Part shown: positions 1 through 7,356 of the stretch, piece after piece
How the letters are laid out: every line of letters starts with the position of its first letter
Position numbering within the stretch: position 1 is the stretch's first letter
NCBI GenBank assembly: GCA_019314105.1
Contig: JAFCZY010000039.1
Location: 1 to 10,418, forward strand
Direction: 5' to 3'
Source: Deltaproteobacteria bacterium
Lineage (GTDB): Bacteria > Desulfobacterota > Desulfobacteria > Desulfobacterales > Desulfobacteraceae
DNA: 10,418 nt
Program-made: the position numbers and the translations under genes
The notes under the pieces: model-generated
Told to the model about the DNA's origin: nothing
The model's database searches: none
What the model saw: the letters and a program-made list of their open reading frames with translations, nothing else

Positions 1-144
1 ACTGAAAAAGATAGAAAAACCTGTATGGATCTGGGTGCATTTGCCTATTTGCAGAAACCTGCTGATATCGATTTGATTACTGACACCATGAAAAGAGCTT
101 ATGAAAAAATAGCCCTTAAAAGGAATCAAACCGCCCTTAAATAA
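1..144 (+). CDS. Response regulator, C-terminal end of receiver domain (5' end outside window)
   Basis: Frame 1 is open from the first base to a TAA at 142-144, giving 47 residues. They match the last third of a CheY-like receiver: 'MDLGAFAYLQKPAD' carries the conserved lysine-proline of the beta5-alpha5 loop, followed by an amphipathic alpha5 helix and the lysine-rich end 'KRNQTALK'. The protein ends right after alpha5, so no C-terminal output domain is attached; an N-terminal domain cannot be excluded because the phosphoacceptor half lies upstream. The usual 'GAFDY' reads 'GAFAY' here. The next regulator starts 51 nt downstream on the same strand, and the two with the transporter probably form one operon. 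Family assignment is firm; the partner is unknown. Confidence 0.85.
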   Translation, partial: TEKDRKTCMDLGAFAYLQKPADIDLITDTMKRAYEKIALKRNQTALK

Positions 145-195
145 CAATAGTTTTTTAACCATTTTTCTCAAAATAACACAGGAGAATAAATTAAA

Positions 196-624
196 ATGAA
201 AATCAAAGTGTTAATAGCAGATGACGAAAAAGAATTTATTGAAACTTTAGCCCAGCGGCTTGAAATGAGGGATCTTTCCGTCACTGCCGTATATTCGGGA
301 GAAGGTGCCATTGATATGGCTGAAAAAATTAATTTTGATGTCATTATTCTTGATGTTGCGATGCCGGGAATTACAGGCATTGATGCCTTGCAGGAGATTA
401 AAAAGTTCAAACCACTTACCCCCATCATTATGCTGACCGGGGAAGCCACGGTACAAAATGCCATCCAGGGAATGAAACTGGGTGCATTTGACTTTCTTGT
501 GAAACCTGCGGACACTGAACTTCTTGTTGAAAAAATCACCCAGGCCCATGCGTTAAAACATGCACATGATGAACGAATCCGGCAGGCAGAAATTGATAAC
601 ATATTAAAAACCCGCGGCTGGTGA
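196..624 (+). CDS. Single-domain response regulator (CheY-like) next to an SLC13 transporter
   Basis: This 142-aa protein is one receiver domain plus a short tail. Visible landmarks are the acidic pair D9-D10, phosphoacceptor D53 in 'VIILDVAMPG', switch threonine T81 in 'IMLTGEA' and conserved K103 in 'FLVKPAD'. Phosphorylation at D53 by a histidine kinase is expected. No DNA-binding or enzymatic output follows, so it should signal by protein contact or pass phosphate on. Residues from about 117 form a charged helix containing 'HDERIRQAE', a motif nearly repeated at the end of the regulator at 5698-6138. The ATG at 196 follows an AGGAG at 180-184 with 11-nt spacing. The stop lies 20 nt before the ATG of the SLC13 transporter, which suggests co-translation and a transporter-related role (inference). 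Receiver identity is certain; function is not. Confidence 0.93.
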   Translation: MKIKVLIADDEKEFIETLAQRLEMRDLSVTAVYSGEGAIDMAEKINFDVIILDVAMPGITGIDALQEIKKFKPLTPIIMLTGEATVQNAIQGMKLGAFDFLVKPADTELLVEKITQAHALKHAHDERIRQAEIDNILKTRGW

Positions 625-628
625 TTTC

Positions 629-633
629 AGGAG
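629..633 (+). promoter_or_regulatory. Ribosome-binding site that fixes the transporter start at 645
   Basis: AGGAG stands 11 nt before the ATG at 645. A GTG at 621 opens the same frame 24 nt earlier and would overlap the stop of the preceding regulator by 4 nt, but it would place this AGGAG inside the coding region. The ATG is therefore the better start. Confidence 0.65.
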
Positions 634-644
634 ACTATTATAAC

Positions 645-2117
645 ATGACAACACAAACAGAAACTTTACAAGAAACACATATTGACTGGAAACGTATCCT
701 TTTTTTATTAATTGGTCTTACCCTTTTTTTTGTTGTTAACTTTTCACCGCCATGGCCTGATGCCATCGATCCGACAGGAAAACATTTTATATTGAGCAAA
801 GAAGCCAAAGGAGCGCTGGCTGTATTCCTGCTTGGCGGCACCTGGTGGGTGTTTGAAGTGGTCCCCATCGGGATTACGAGCCTGACCATTGGGGTTTTGC
901 AGGTTCTTTTCTTAATTCGGACTGCCAATTCGGCATTTAAAGATTTTATGACACCTTCCGTGCTTTTTATCTTTGCATCTCTTGTTATCGGAATGGTCTT
1001 TACAAAAACAGGGCTCACAAAACGGCTTGCATACAGGATGCTGATGATTGTTGGAGAAAAAACCAGTATGATTTACCTGGGGTGTTTTGTTGTGACGGCA
1101 GCCCTGACCCACATCATGGCTCACACTGCTGTGGCTGCTACCATGTATCCGCTTCTTATTACAATATATGAAATGTATGCGGATGATGACAAGCCTACAA
1201 ATTTTGGAAAAGGGTTATTCATTGGAATGGCATTTGTTGCAGGGGCAGGCAGTATTGTTACATTATTGGGGGCAGCCCGGGGGGCCGTGGCCATTGGTTT
1301 TTACAAAGATATTATCGGAAAGGAAATCTCATTTTTTGAACTGAGTTATTATATGTTCCCCATTGGATGGGCCATGGTATTCATTTTATGGGGATTCTTT
1401 ATGATTTTCCTTAAACCGGAGAAAAAAACTATTCCCGGGTTAAGGGAAAAAGCAAAAATATTGAGTCAGGCAATGGGGAAAATCACTAAAGATGAAATCA
1501 TTGCTGCTGTTATCATTTTCACCTGTATCTTGGTCATGTCTTTAAGGTCTTTTGTCCCCTTTTTAAAGCCGATAGATAAGACAGCCATTATTCTTATTTC
1601 AACCATCCTATTTTTTATTTTACGCATCCTTGACATAAGCGACCTTGAAACAGTCCCCTGGAATATTATCCTGCTTTTTGGCGGGGCAATGAGCATCGGG
1701 TTCTGTCTATGGGAAACCGGTGCGGCTGAATGGCTTGCCATTGGTTGGCTAACCCTTTTCCAGAATGCACCTTGGTTTGTTTTTGTGATGAGTATTGCTT
1801 TTTTTGTCATGATAATGACCAACTTTATCATGAATGTGGCGGCCATTGCTATTTCTTTACCGGTTGCGCTGGTCATTGCGCCTTATCTTGGTGTGGCACC
1901 GGAAGTTATCCTCTTTTCAGCCCTTGTCACTGCCGGAATGCCGTTTTTGCTTCTGGTAGGAGCAGCTCCCAACGCCATTGCTTATGACTCCGGGCAGTTT
2001 TCCACCGGCGAATTCTTTAAATATGGTATCCCTGCCAGTATTATCTTAATGGCAGTCGTGGCCATAGCAGTCTTGGTTGTCTGGCCGATCATGGGAATGC
2101 CGATACTGACATCCTAA
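645..2117 (+). CDS. SLC13/DASS-family anion transporter (first paralogue)
   Basis: A 490-aa inner-membrane protein with about 11-12 hydrophobic segments, typical of the divalent anion:Na+ symporter family, whose members move dicarboxylates, sulfate or related anions. Family marks include the 'WNIILLFGGAMSIG' segment at 339-352, the half-helix 'MTNFIMNVAAIAISLP' at 391-406 and 'APNAIAY' at 441-447. The two Ser-Asn-Thr triplets that line the Na+ and substrate sites in characterised members read Ala-His-Thr (159-161) and Met-Asn-Val (396-398), so coupling ion and substrate may differ. The loop after the first membrane segment is short, about 25 residues, unlike the paralogue at 7357-8943. The start at 645 is preferred over an upstream GTG at 621 because of the AGGAG at 629-633. 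It follows a receiver-only regulator by 20 nt. Family is clear; substrate is not. Confidence 0.93.
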   Translation: MTTQTETLQETHIDWKRILFLLIGLTLFFVVNFSPPWPDAIDPTGKHFILSKEAKGALAVFLLGGTWWVFEVVPIGITSLTIGVLQVLFLIRTANSAFKDFMTPSVLFIFASLVIGMVFTKTGLTKRLAYRMLMIVGEKTSMIYLGCFVVTAALTHIMAHTAVAATMYPLLITIYEMYADDDKPTNFGKGLFIGMAFVAGAGSIVTLLGAARGAVAIGFYKDIIGKEISFFELSYYMFPIGWAMVFILWGFFMIFLKPEKKTIPGLREKAKILSQAMGKITKDEIIAAVIIFTCILVMSLRSFVPFLKPIDKTAIILISTILFFILRILDISDLETVPWNIILLFGGAMSIGFCLWETGAAEWLAIGWLTLFQNAPWFVFVMSIAFFVMIMTNFIMNVAAIAISLPVALVIAPYLGVAPEVILFSALVTAGMPFLLLVGAAPNAIAYDSGQFSTGEFFKYGIPASIILMAVVAIAVLVVWPIMGMPILTS

Positions 2118-2122
2118 TATTA

Positions 2123-2166
2123 TATTCGCTATAATTGGCAAATCTCACCGCCAATTATAGCGAATA
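2123..2166. terminator. Perfect 17-bp inverted repeat between convergent genes, probable bidirectional terminator
   Basis: Left arm 2123-2139 and right arm 2150-2166 are exact reverse complements (17 bp), with a 10-nt loop at 2140-2149. The hairpin starts 5 nt after the transporter stop (2117) and ends 6 nt before the end of the minus-strand NtrC-like gene (2173). The arms are AT-rich with one GGC/GCC block at the loop end. On the plus strand the stem is followed by a T-rich stretch; no matching T-run follows on the minus strand. Position favours a shared terminator; the weak U-tract leaves room for a protein-binding palindrome. Confidence 0.7.
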
Positions 2167-2172
2167 CTCTTT

Positions 2173-3597
2173 CTAATCTAATATTTCTGTTTTCAGCTTA
2201 ATATTATATTTGTCAATTTTGGCATGAAGCGTCGGTCTTGAGACACTTAAAAGTTTCGCCGCCTGGGAACGATTTCCATTTGTTATTTTTAACGCTTCCA
2301 CAACAACAATACTTGCAACCATATCTATAATATCGTCAAACCGATAACTTTCAGATGATTTGGATAATAATTGCCGGACCCAGTCTTTAATATCATTTAA
2401 CTGGATCTCTTCAGTGGAGTTGATTTTTTCTTTCGTATCTATTACCTGTTCCAGATCTGTTATAGAAATCGGGGCACCTCTGTTAAAGATAAGGACTTTC
2501 TGAATCAGGTTTGACAGTTCTCTGATATTTCCAGGCCAGTCATAATGATTTAACCGCGTTAACGCTTCTTTTTGAAGACTCGGATTGCCAACCTTTAATT
2601 CATTGGAAAATTTAGCCATATAATATGAGATCAGACCGTTGATATCTTCCCGCCTGTCCCTCAATGGAGGAAGTTCTATGGTAACCACTTTTAAACGGAA
2701 ATATAAATCTTCCCTAAATTTTTTATCCTTGACAGCCTGTTCCAATTTTTTATTTGTTGCAGCAATAATTCGAACATCAACAGAAATAGTTTCATCTCCT
2801 CCCAGCCTTTCAATACTTTTTTCCTGTAACAGTCTTAAAATTTTTCCCTGTATATTTAACGGCATGTCTCCAATTTCATCCAGAAAGACGGTACCCCCAT
2901 CTGCCTGTTCAATTTTCCCTATATGCCGCTGAGATGCCCCGGTAAACGCCCCTTTTTCATACCCGAACAATTCACTCTCAAGAAGGTTTTCAGGTATGGC
3001 CACACAATTAATAATTAAAAAAGCCTTATCTGAGCGAATACCGTGTTGATAAACCGCTCTTGCCACCAATTCTTTTCCCGTCCCTGATTCGCCCAGAATT
3101 AAAACATTTGCATCGGTTTGAGAGACCCGGCCGATTGATTTATAGACATCCTGCATGAGCTTACTTTGGCCAATGATCACATCTCCGGATTCCTGATCAG
3201 GTGCCGCATCCACCTTAACCGGTGATCTCATAAAATATCCAGCCTCTATTGCCTGTTCGATCAGATTAAGCATCTCCGGCACATCAAATGGTTTGAGGAC
3301 ATAATCGTACGCCCCCATTTTAGTCGCTTCTATAGCAATTTGGGTTGTACCATAAGCGGTTATAATAATGACCGGCAGTTTTGAATCAATTTGCTTAATT
3401 CGGTTGAATGTTTCCATCCCGTTTATTCCGGGCAATCGCATATCTAAAACAACCAGATCCAAAACATTCTGTTTAACAATTTCAATACCGGCTTCACCGG
3501 AAGCAGCACTGATAACCGCATAATTTTCCTCTTTTAAAAGCTTGCAAAAACTTATCCTTAACTGATCATCATCATCAATGACTAAAATAGTATTCAT
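2173..3597 (-). CDS. NtrC-family sigma-54-dependent response regulator
   Basis: A 474-aa protein with the full NtrC order. The receiver (about 1-120) has acidic residues at 8-11, phosphoacceptor D52, T80 and K102. The AAA+ domain (about 140-375) has Walker A 'GESGTGKE' at 169-176, the sigma-54 contact loop 'GAFTGA' intact at 216-221, Walker B 'FLDEIGDM' at 238-245 and 'DWPGNIREL' near 353-361. A Fis-type helix-turn-helix lies at about 431-465 ('GNRSQAAKLL', 'SRPTLHAKI'). It should be phosphorylated, oligomerise and open sigma-54 promoters. A linker of about 40 residues separates AAA+ and DNA-binding parts. The ATG lies 1 nt after the stop of the upstream histidine kinase, so the two are almost certainly a cognate pair. 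It is the only DNA-binding output in the window. Target promoters are not visible here. Confidence 0.96.
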   Translation of the reverse strand: MNTILVIDDDDQLRISFCKLLKEENYAVISAASGEAGIEIVKQNVLDLVVLDMRLPGINGMETFNRIKQIDSKLPVIIITAYGTTQIAIEATKMGAYDYVLKPFDVPEMLNLIEQAIEAGYFMRSPVKVDAAPDQESGDVIIGQSKLMQDVYKSIGRVSQTDANVLILGESGTGKELVARAVYQHGIRSDKAFLIINCVAIPENLLESELFGYEKGAFTGASQRHIGKIEQADGGTVFLDEIGDMPLNIQGKILRLLQEKSIERLGGDETISVDVRIIAATNKKLEQAVKDKKFREDLYFRLKVVTIELPPLRDRREDINGLISYYMAKFSNELKVGNPSLQKEALTRLNHYDWPGNIRELSNLIQKVLIFNRGAPISITDLEQVIDTKEKINSTEEIQLNDIKDWVRQLLSKSSESYRFDDIIDMVASIVVVEALKITNGNRSQAAKLLSVSRPTLHAKIDKYNIKLKTEILD

Positions 3598-3598
3598 C

Positions 3599-5077
3599 CT
3601 ATGAATCCTTTATGGGAAGCGTAATAACAAAAGAGGACCCCTGGTCTTCCTCACTGGACACATCCAACCATCCCCCATGTTCATTTATAATATTAAACGC
3701 AATACTCAACCCAAGACCTGTCCCTTCATCTTTGGTGGTGAAAAAAGGATTAAACACCTGTTCTTTGACGTCTTGAGGGATTCCTGTACCATCATCTATT
3801 ATCCTGATCACAGCTACTTTTTTTAAGGGTTCTACATAATCTTCTTCTTCATGAATAATGATCAAACCACTCTTATCCATTGCTTCACAGGCATTGACAA
3901 TGATATTAACAATTACCTCCTTGAGCTGTTCCGGATCTATGAATGCATTACAGAGAGGACGGTGCCGAATCAACCTTGTGGTCACGTGATAGGATTTTAA
4001 TCGCTGTTCCAGAAGATGAAGGGCGCTGTCCACAACAATTGATGGACTCATCATTTTCATCTTCAACTTGGGCGGGCGGGAAAATTCAAGAAAATTTTCA
4101 ACGATTTTATTGATCTGCTTTATTTCGCCGGAAATAACATTAAAATCTTCCTGTTGGAACTTTGTAAAATTACACGAACGGTTCAACGAAAAAAGTCTCA
4201 TTTTTACGGAGGTTAATGGATTGCGGATACTATGTGATGTTCCGGCAGCCAGTTTTCCTAACAACGCCATTTTTTCAGATTGCATCAGGGTTTCCCGGCT
4301 TCGCTTTAATTCCTGATGCGTCTGTTCTGCATTTTCAATCAACCCATGAACGCTTTGTTTTAATGCAACGACTTCATTTGCAGATAATTTTGAATCCCCC
4401 GACCCTCCTGCCGCTGCCGCCAATTCTCGAATAGGCGCCAATATATGACGGGCAAAAATATAATTAATCAAAAGACTCAGGACAACAACTGTAATAATTG
4501 CCATAAGGGCAACATATCTGAGATGATTGGATTCACTCCGGCTTGTTTTGATTGCATCTGCAATTTTGTTTTTATGAAACGATTTAAACTGTTCGCATAA
4601 TCCCAGAATTTTAAAAAAATTTTGCCTTACATCTTTATGCATGGCAAATCCTTTATCATATTCACCTGATTTATAAAGTTCGATGACTTTATCTTTTGTT
4701 GTAACATAATGCTTATATTTGGATTCAATCTGAACAATGGCATTTTTTTCCCATGGTTCTTCCACAAGAGACTTTACTGTTATCAGATATTCATCAAAAA
4801 GCAGTCGGTACCTGCTTAGCTGATCAATCCAGGCAGGGTCGTGGTCCAGCAAATAATACGATACAAATCCTTTCTGGTTGACAAGGGCTGTACCAAGGGC
4901 CTCAGTCGATTGATAAATAACAATATTTTTATCAATAATATCCTTGAAAATTTTTTCAGTCTTATACGTATACCAGACCATAACTATCGCCCCAATGACA
5001 GTGATGGACAAAAGAACAGCGTTGAGCAGGTACACCCTGTTTTTAAGACTCAATTGAATTATAAATTTTTCCACCAT
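3599..5077 (-). CDS. Membrane-bound sensor histidine kinase, likely partner of the NtrC-like regulator
   Basis: A 492-aa kinase with two membrane segments at about 15-36 and 188-208. Between them, some 150 extracytoplasmic residues are rich in charged helices and resemble a four-helix-bundle sensor. A short HAMP-like linker ('ARHILAPIREL', from 209) and a coiled coil lead to the phosphoacceptor H282 in 'GTSHSIRNPLTS'. The ATPase domain is complete: N-box around N391-N395, G1 'DDGTGI' at 428-433, F-box 'NPFFTTK' at 443-449 and G2 'GTGLGL' at 452-457. The 'SHSIRNPL' H-box deviates from the common 'AHEIRNPL' by having Ser before His and Ser in place of Glu after it; that Glu/Asp normally helps catalysis, so kinase/phosphatase balance may be altered. 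The start at 5077 is 11 nt after the CBS gene, and the downstream regulator follows by 1 nt. The sensed signal is unknown. Confidence 0.94.
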   Translation of the reverse strand: MVEKFIIQLSLKNRVYLLNAVLLSITVIGAIVMVWYTYKTEKIFKDIIDKNIVIYQSTEALGTALVNQKGFVSYYLLDHDPAWIDQLSRYRLLFDEYLITVKSLVEEPWEKNAIVQIESKYKHYVTTKDKVIELYKSGEYDKGFAMHKDVRQNFFKILGLCEQFKSFHKNKIADAIKTSRSESNHLRYVALMAIITVVVLSLLINYIFARHILAPIRELAAAAGGSGDSKLSANEVVALKQSVHGLIENAEQTHQELKRSRETLMQSEKMALLGKLAAGTSHSIRNPLTSVKMRLFSLNRSCNFTKFQQEDFNVISGEIKQINKIVENFLEFSRPPKLKMKMMSPSIVVDSALHLLEQRLKSYHVTTRLIRHRPLCNAFIDPEQLKEVIVNIIVNACEAMDKSGLIIIHEEEDYVEPLKKVAVIRIIDDGTGIPQDVKEQVFNPFFTTKDEGTGLGLSIAFNIINEHGGWLDVSSEEDQGSSFVITLPIKDS

Positions 5078-5088
5078 CTCGTAACCTA

Positions 5089-5664
5089 TCAGGTTTGATG
5101 CATTTTTCTTCTATCGGTGCAAATTTCTTTGAAAACATCGGTTAATCGTAAAATTCCGACAATCTCTTCACCTTTTGTTACCAGAAGAGATTGATGGTGT
5201 CCCATAATAAGCTGATGAATGGCCTCTCCCAGATTTGCACCTTCTTTGACATATTCCCCTGCCGTCAGGGTGTGCATGAGTTCTTTTACTTTTTGTTTGC
5301 CCGCCTTCCCGCAGATATCTTTTAACGGCTCATACCATAATTTATATTGTTCTAAAATACTTTTCATAAATTGCGGGCTGAAACCAAAGTGAGACATACC
5401 TGTCTGGGGGAAAGCCTTCTCTCCCGTAAACTGTTCGTATTTGGGCTCCAGTGACCGTATCACATCCAGCTGGCTGAGTTTACCGACAACCTTGTTGGTC
5501 TTCTTTCTACATACCAGGATCGCCCGGTGCCTGTATTTACTTCTATCAAATTGTTTCTGGGCCTTTTCGAGCGCATCCAGTGCTTCTGATAATGTGGCTT
5601 CTTCATAAACAGTGGCATACTCTGAAAGCGGAACCATTAAATCTTTTACCAAAATAGATTTCAT
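5089..5664 (-). CDS. Two-CBS-domain protein, possible nucleotide-sensing regulator
   Basis: A 191-aa soluble protein with a tandem CBS pair. CBS1 spans about residues 1-72 ('VKDLMVP', 'HRAILV', 'VVGKLSQLDVIRSL') and CBS2 about 124-181 ('VKELMHT', 'SLLVTKGEEIVGILRLTDVF'). CBS pairs commonly bind adenine nucleotides and control partner proteins by energy state; that is family knowledge, not proof here. Between them lies an unusually long linker of about 50 residues (73-123) with Phe, Tyr and Trp, which may form an extra helical element. The gene has the strongest Shine-Dalgarno sequence noted, AAGGAGG at 5671-5677, 6 nt before the ATG. It sits inside the minus-strand operon between a receiver protein and the membrane kinase, with 33-nt and 11-nt gaps, so it may feed metabolic state into this signalling set (inference). 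No enzyme domain is attached. Confidence 0.9.
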   Translation of the reverse strand: MKSILVKDLMVPLSEYATVYEEATLSEALDALEKAQKQFDRSKYRHRAILVCRKKTNKVVGKLSQLDVIRSLEPKYEQFTGEKAFPQTGMSHFGFSPQFMKSILEQYKLWYEPLKDICGKAGKQKVKELMHTLTAGEYVKEGANLGEAIHQLIMGHHQSLLVTKGEEIVGILRLTDVFKEICTDRRKMHQT

Positions 5665-5697
5665 TCATATCCTCCTTGTGTTAAACTCTATAAAATT

Positions 5698-6138
5698 TTA
5701 AAAATCACCGCTTCTCCTTAAAAGCAGTCTGGCTTCTGCCTGTCGGATCCGTTCTTCCTGTTCATCTTTTCGTTTCCTGGCATTTTCCAGTTTCACATTT
5801 ATATCTTTAAAATCAGCGGGCTTCATCAGGTAATCAAACGCCCCCAGTTTCATTCCTTCCACTGCTGTTTCCGTTGATCCGTGTCCGGTCAACAAAATGA
5901 CTTCAACAATAGGATGGAGGGTTTTTATCTGTTTCAACGTATCAATCCCGTCCATGCCCGGCATCCGGATATCCAGAATAACCACATCAATGGGCACCGT
6001 TTCTAACACCTTTAATGCATCCTTGCCATTATAAGCAGTGGATACTTTTTCACCTTGTTTCTTTAACCGCAAAGAAAACATTTCAACAAAATCTTTTTCA
6101 TCATCTACTATCAAAATTTTAATAGGTATTTTAATCAT
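5698..6138 (-). CDS. Single-domain response regulator with 'ERIRQAE' tail
   Basis: A 146-aa receiver-only protein. The acidic pair is D12-D13, the phosphoacceptor D56 in 'VVILDIRMPGMDG', the switch threonine T84 in 'ILLTGHG' and the lysine K106 in 'YLMKPAD'. After alpha5 a highly charged helix runs to the end with 'EERIRQAEARLLLRRS'. The piece 'ERIRQAE' is identical to part of the tail of the regulator at 196-624, so the two are close paralogues. There is no output domain. It lies 44 nt downstream of the receiver-kinase hybrid and 33 nt upstream of the CBS gene. The hybrid kinase is a plausible phosphodonor by position, but the membrane kinase at 3599-5077 cannot be excluded. The ribosome-binding site is a weak AAAGGA spaced about 12 nt from the ATG. 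Confidence 0.93.
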   Translation of the reverse strand: MIKIPIKILIVDDEKDFVEMFSLRLKKQGEKVSTAYNGKDALKVLETVPIDVVILDIRMPGMDGIDTLKQIKTLHPIVEVILLTGHGSTETAVEGMKLGAFDYLMKPADFKDINVKLENARKRKDEQEERIRQAEARLLLRRSGDF

Positions 6139-6182
6139 GGGAATTTTATCCTTTCTTTTTCATATATTATCGAAGTGTGTCA

Positions 6183-7334
6183 TTATTCGTTTGATTTATC
6201 GTATTTCGGTAGCCTGATTTGGAAACAAGTTCCTTTTCCCACCGTGCTTGTAACATCAATCTTACACCCAAGACCGGAAAGAATTTTATGGGCCACAAAC
6301 AGCCCCAGACCCGTTCCTTCATCAAAAGGTTTTGTGGTAAAAAACGGATCAAATATTTTTCCTAAATTTTCTTTGGGTATCCCAATCCCATCGTCTTTGA
6401 TTTCAAGGATGATATCCTCACTGGTTTCACGGGTGGACAGGGTAATGGAACCGTTTTCACCCAGCGCATGAATCGCATTGCTCAAAAGGTTCATCATCAC
6501 CTGGCGAAGCTGATAGGGATCACTCCACACCATATTCTTTTTCGGGTCGATTTCCCAGTTAATGTTTATCTGTTTGTTTTTTATCTCTCTTTTCAATAGA
6601 CCCAGTGTTTCATACAGCAATGCCTTGAGATTGGCCTGGGAAAACTGGGAGTCTTGTTTTTTTACATGCCCCAGAAGCTCATGGGTGATTTTGCGGGCTC
6701 TTTTAATGCTCTTTTCAATTTTTTCGATTCCCAGCAGCAATGCATCTTTCTGGGAAAACATGGACATTTCCGGAGAACTTATAACCTGTTTCATGAATCC
6801 GGCAGATTCGTTGATAATGGCCAGGGGATTGTTGATTTCATGGGCAATACCGGTAGACATGGTGCCAAGAGAGACAAGGCGTTCCGTATCAATCATTTTT
6901 TTTTCCAGCTTTTCCCGGTATCCACGTTCTTTTTGTTTTTCTTTTTCCAGTTGAATTATTTCAAACGCCTGTTTGATTTTATTCACCAGATGATCAATTT
7001 CCACGGGTTTTGTCAAATAATCAAACGCACCGGATTTGATGCCGTCAATACCATCTGAGACGGCAACATTACCGGTTAAAAGAATGACCTGGATGTTTTC
7101 AAATTCCTGCTTAATGAGTCGCAGAGTATCAATCCCGCTGATCCCGGGCATTTTCACATCCAGAACCACCACATCCATGGGGGTTGTCTTAAGAATACCC
7201 AGGCACTCTTCCCCGTCAGACGCCTGCACAGGGATCATCCCTCTTTTGGCAAGCCTTTTAGAAATTGTTCGCCTGAATCCTTCTTCATCATCTACCAGAA
7301 GAAGGCGTATTTTATCATCATAAACTCTATCCAT
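6183..7334 (-). CDS. Soluble hybrid: N-terminal receiver fused to a histidine kinase
   Basis: A 383-aa protein without membrane segments. The receiver (about 8-125) has D15-D16, phosphoacceptor D59, T87 and K109 ('YLTKPVE'). A charged coiled coil (about 126-155) leads to the kinase: H165 in 'STGIAHEINNPLAII', N-box N282-N286, G1 'DDGIGI' at 314-319, F-box 'DPFFTTK' at 329-335 and G2 'GTGLGL' at 340-345. All catalytic landmarks are present. Receiver-before-kinase order means that kinase activity may be controlled by phosphorylation of its own receiver, making it a relay step rather than an environmental sensor (inference). It lies 22 nt after the SLC13 gene and 44 nt before a receiver-only protein, which is a candidate acceptor. 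The ribosome-binding site is weak, so translation may depend on coupling to the transporter gene. The start at 7334 leaves a normal short lead into beta1. Confidence 0.94.
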   Translation of the reverse strand: MDRVYDDKIRLLLVDDEEGFRRTISKRLAKRGMIPVQASDGEECLGILKTTPMDVVVLDVKMPGISGIDTLRLIKQEFENIQVILLTGNVAVSDGIDGIKSGAFDYLTKPVEIDHLVNKIKQAFEIIQLEKEKQKERGYREKLEKKMIDTERLVSLGTMSTGIAHEINNPLAIINESAGFMKQVISSPEMSMFSQKDALLLGIEKIEKSIKRARKITHELLGHVKKQDSQFSQANLKALLYETLGLLKREIKNKQININWEIDPKKNMVWSDPYQLRQVMMNLLSNAIHALGENGSITLSTRETSEDIILEIKDDGIGIPKENLGKIFDPFFTTKPFDEGTGLGLFVAHKILSGLGCKIDVTSTVGKGTCFQIRLPKYDKSNE

Positions 7335-7356
7335 GCGTTTTTTTATAACCCTTTTC

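Noticed and set aside
145..195. Promoter upstream of the receiver at 196
   Set aside because: The 51-nt gap is AT-rich but I see no convincing -35/-10 or -24/-12 pair; only the ribosome-binding site is supported.
168..602. Open frame of 144 codons on the minus strand
   Set aside because: It is antisense to the receiver at 196-624, whose catalytic residues and ribosome-binding site are clear.
621..644. GTG at 621 as the start of the first SLC13 transporter
   Set aside because: It would overlap the preceding stop and enclose the AGGAG at 629-633 that correctly precedes the ATG at 645.
2118..2172. Inverted repeat as a transposon end or attachment site
   Set aside because: There is no transposase or integrase nearby and no target duplication; the position between convergent stops fits a terminator.
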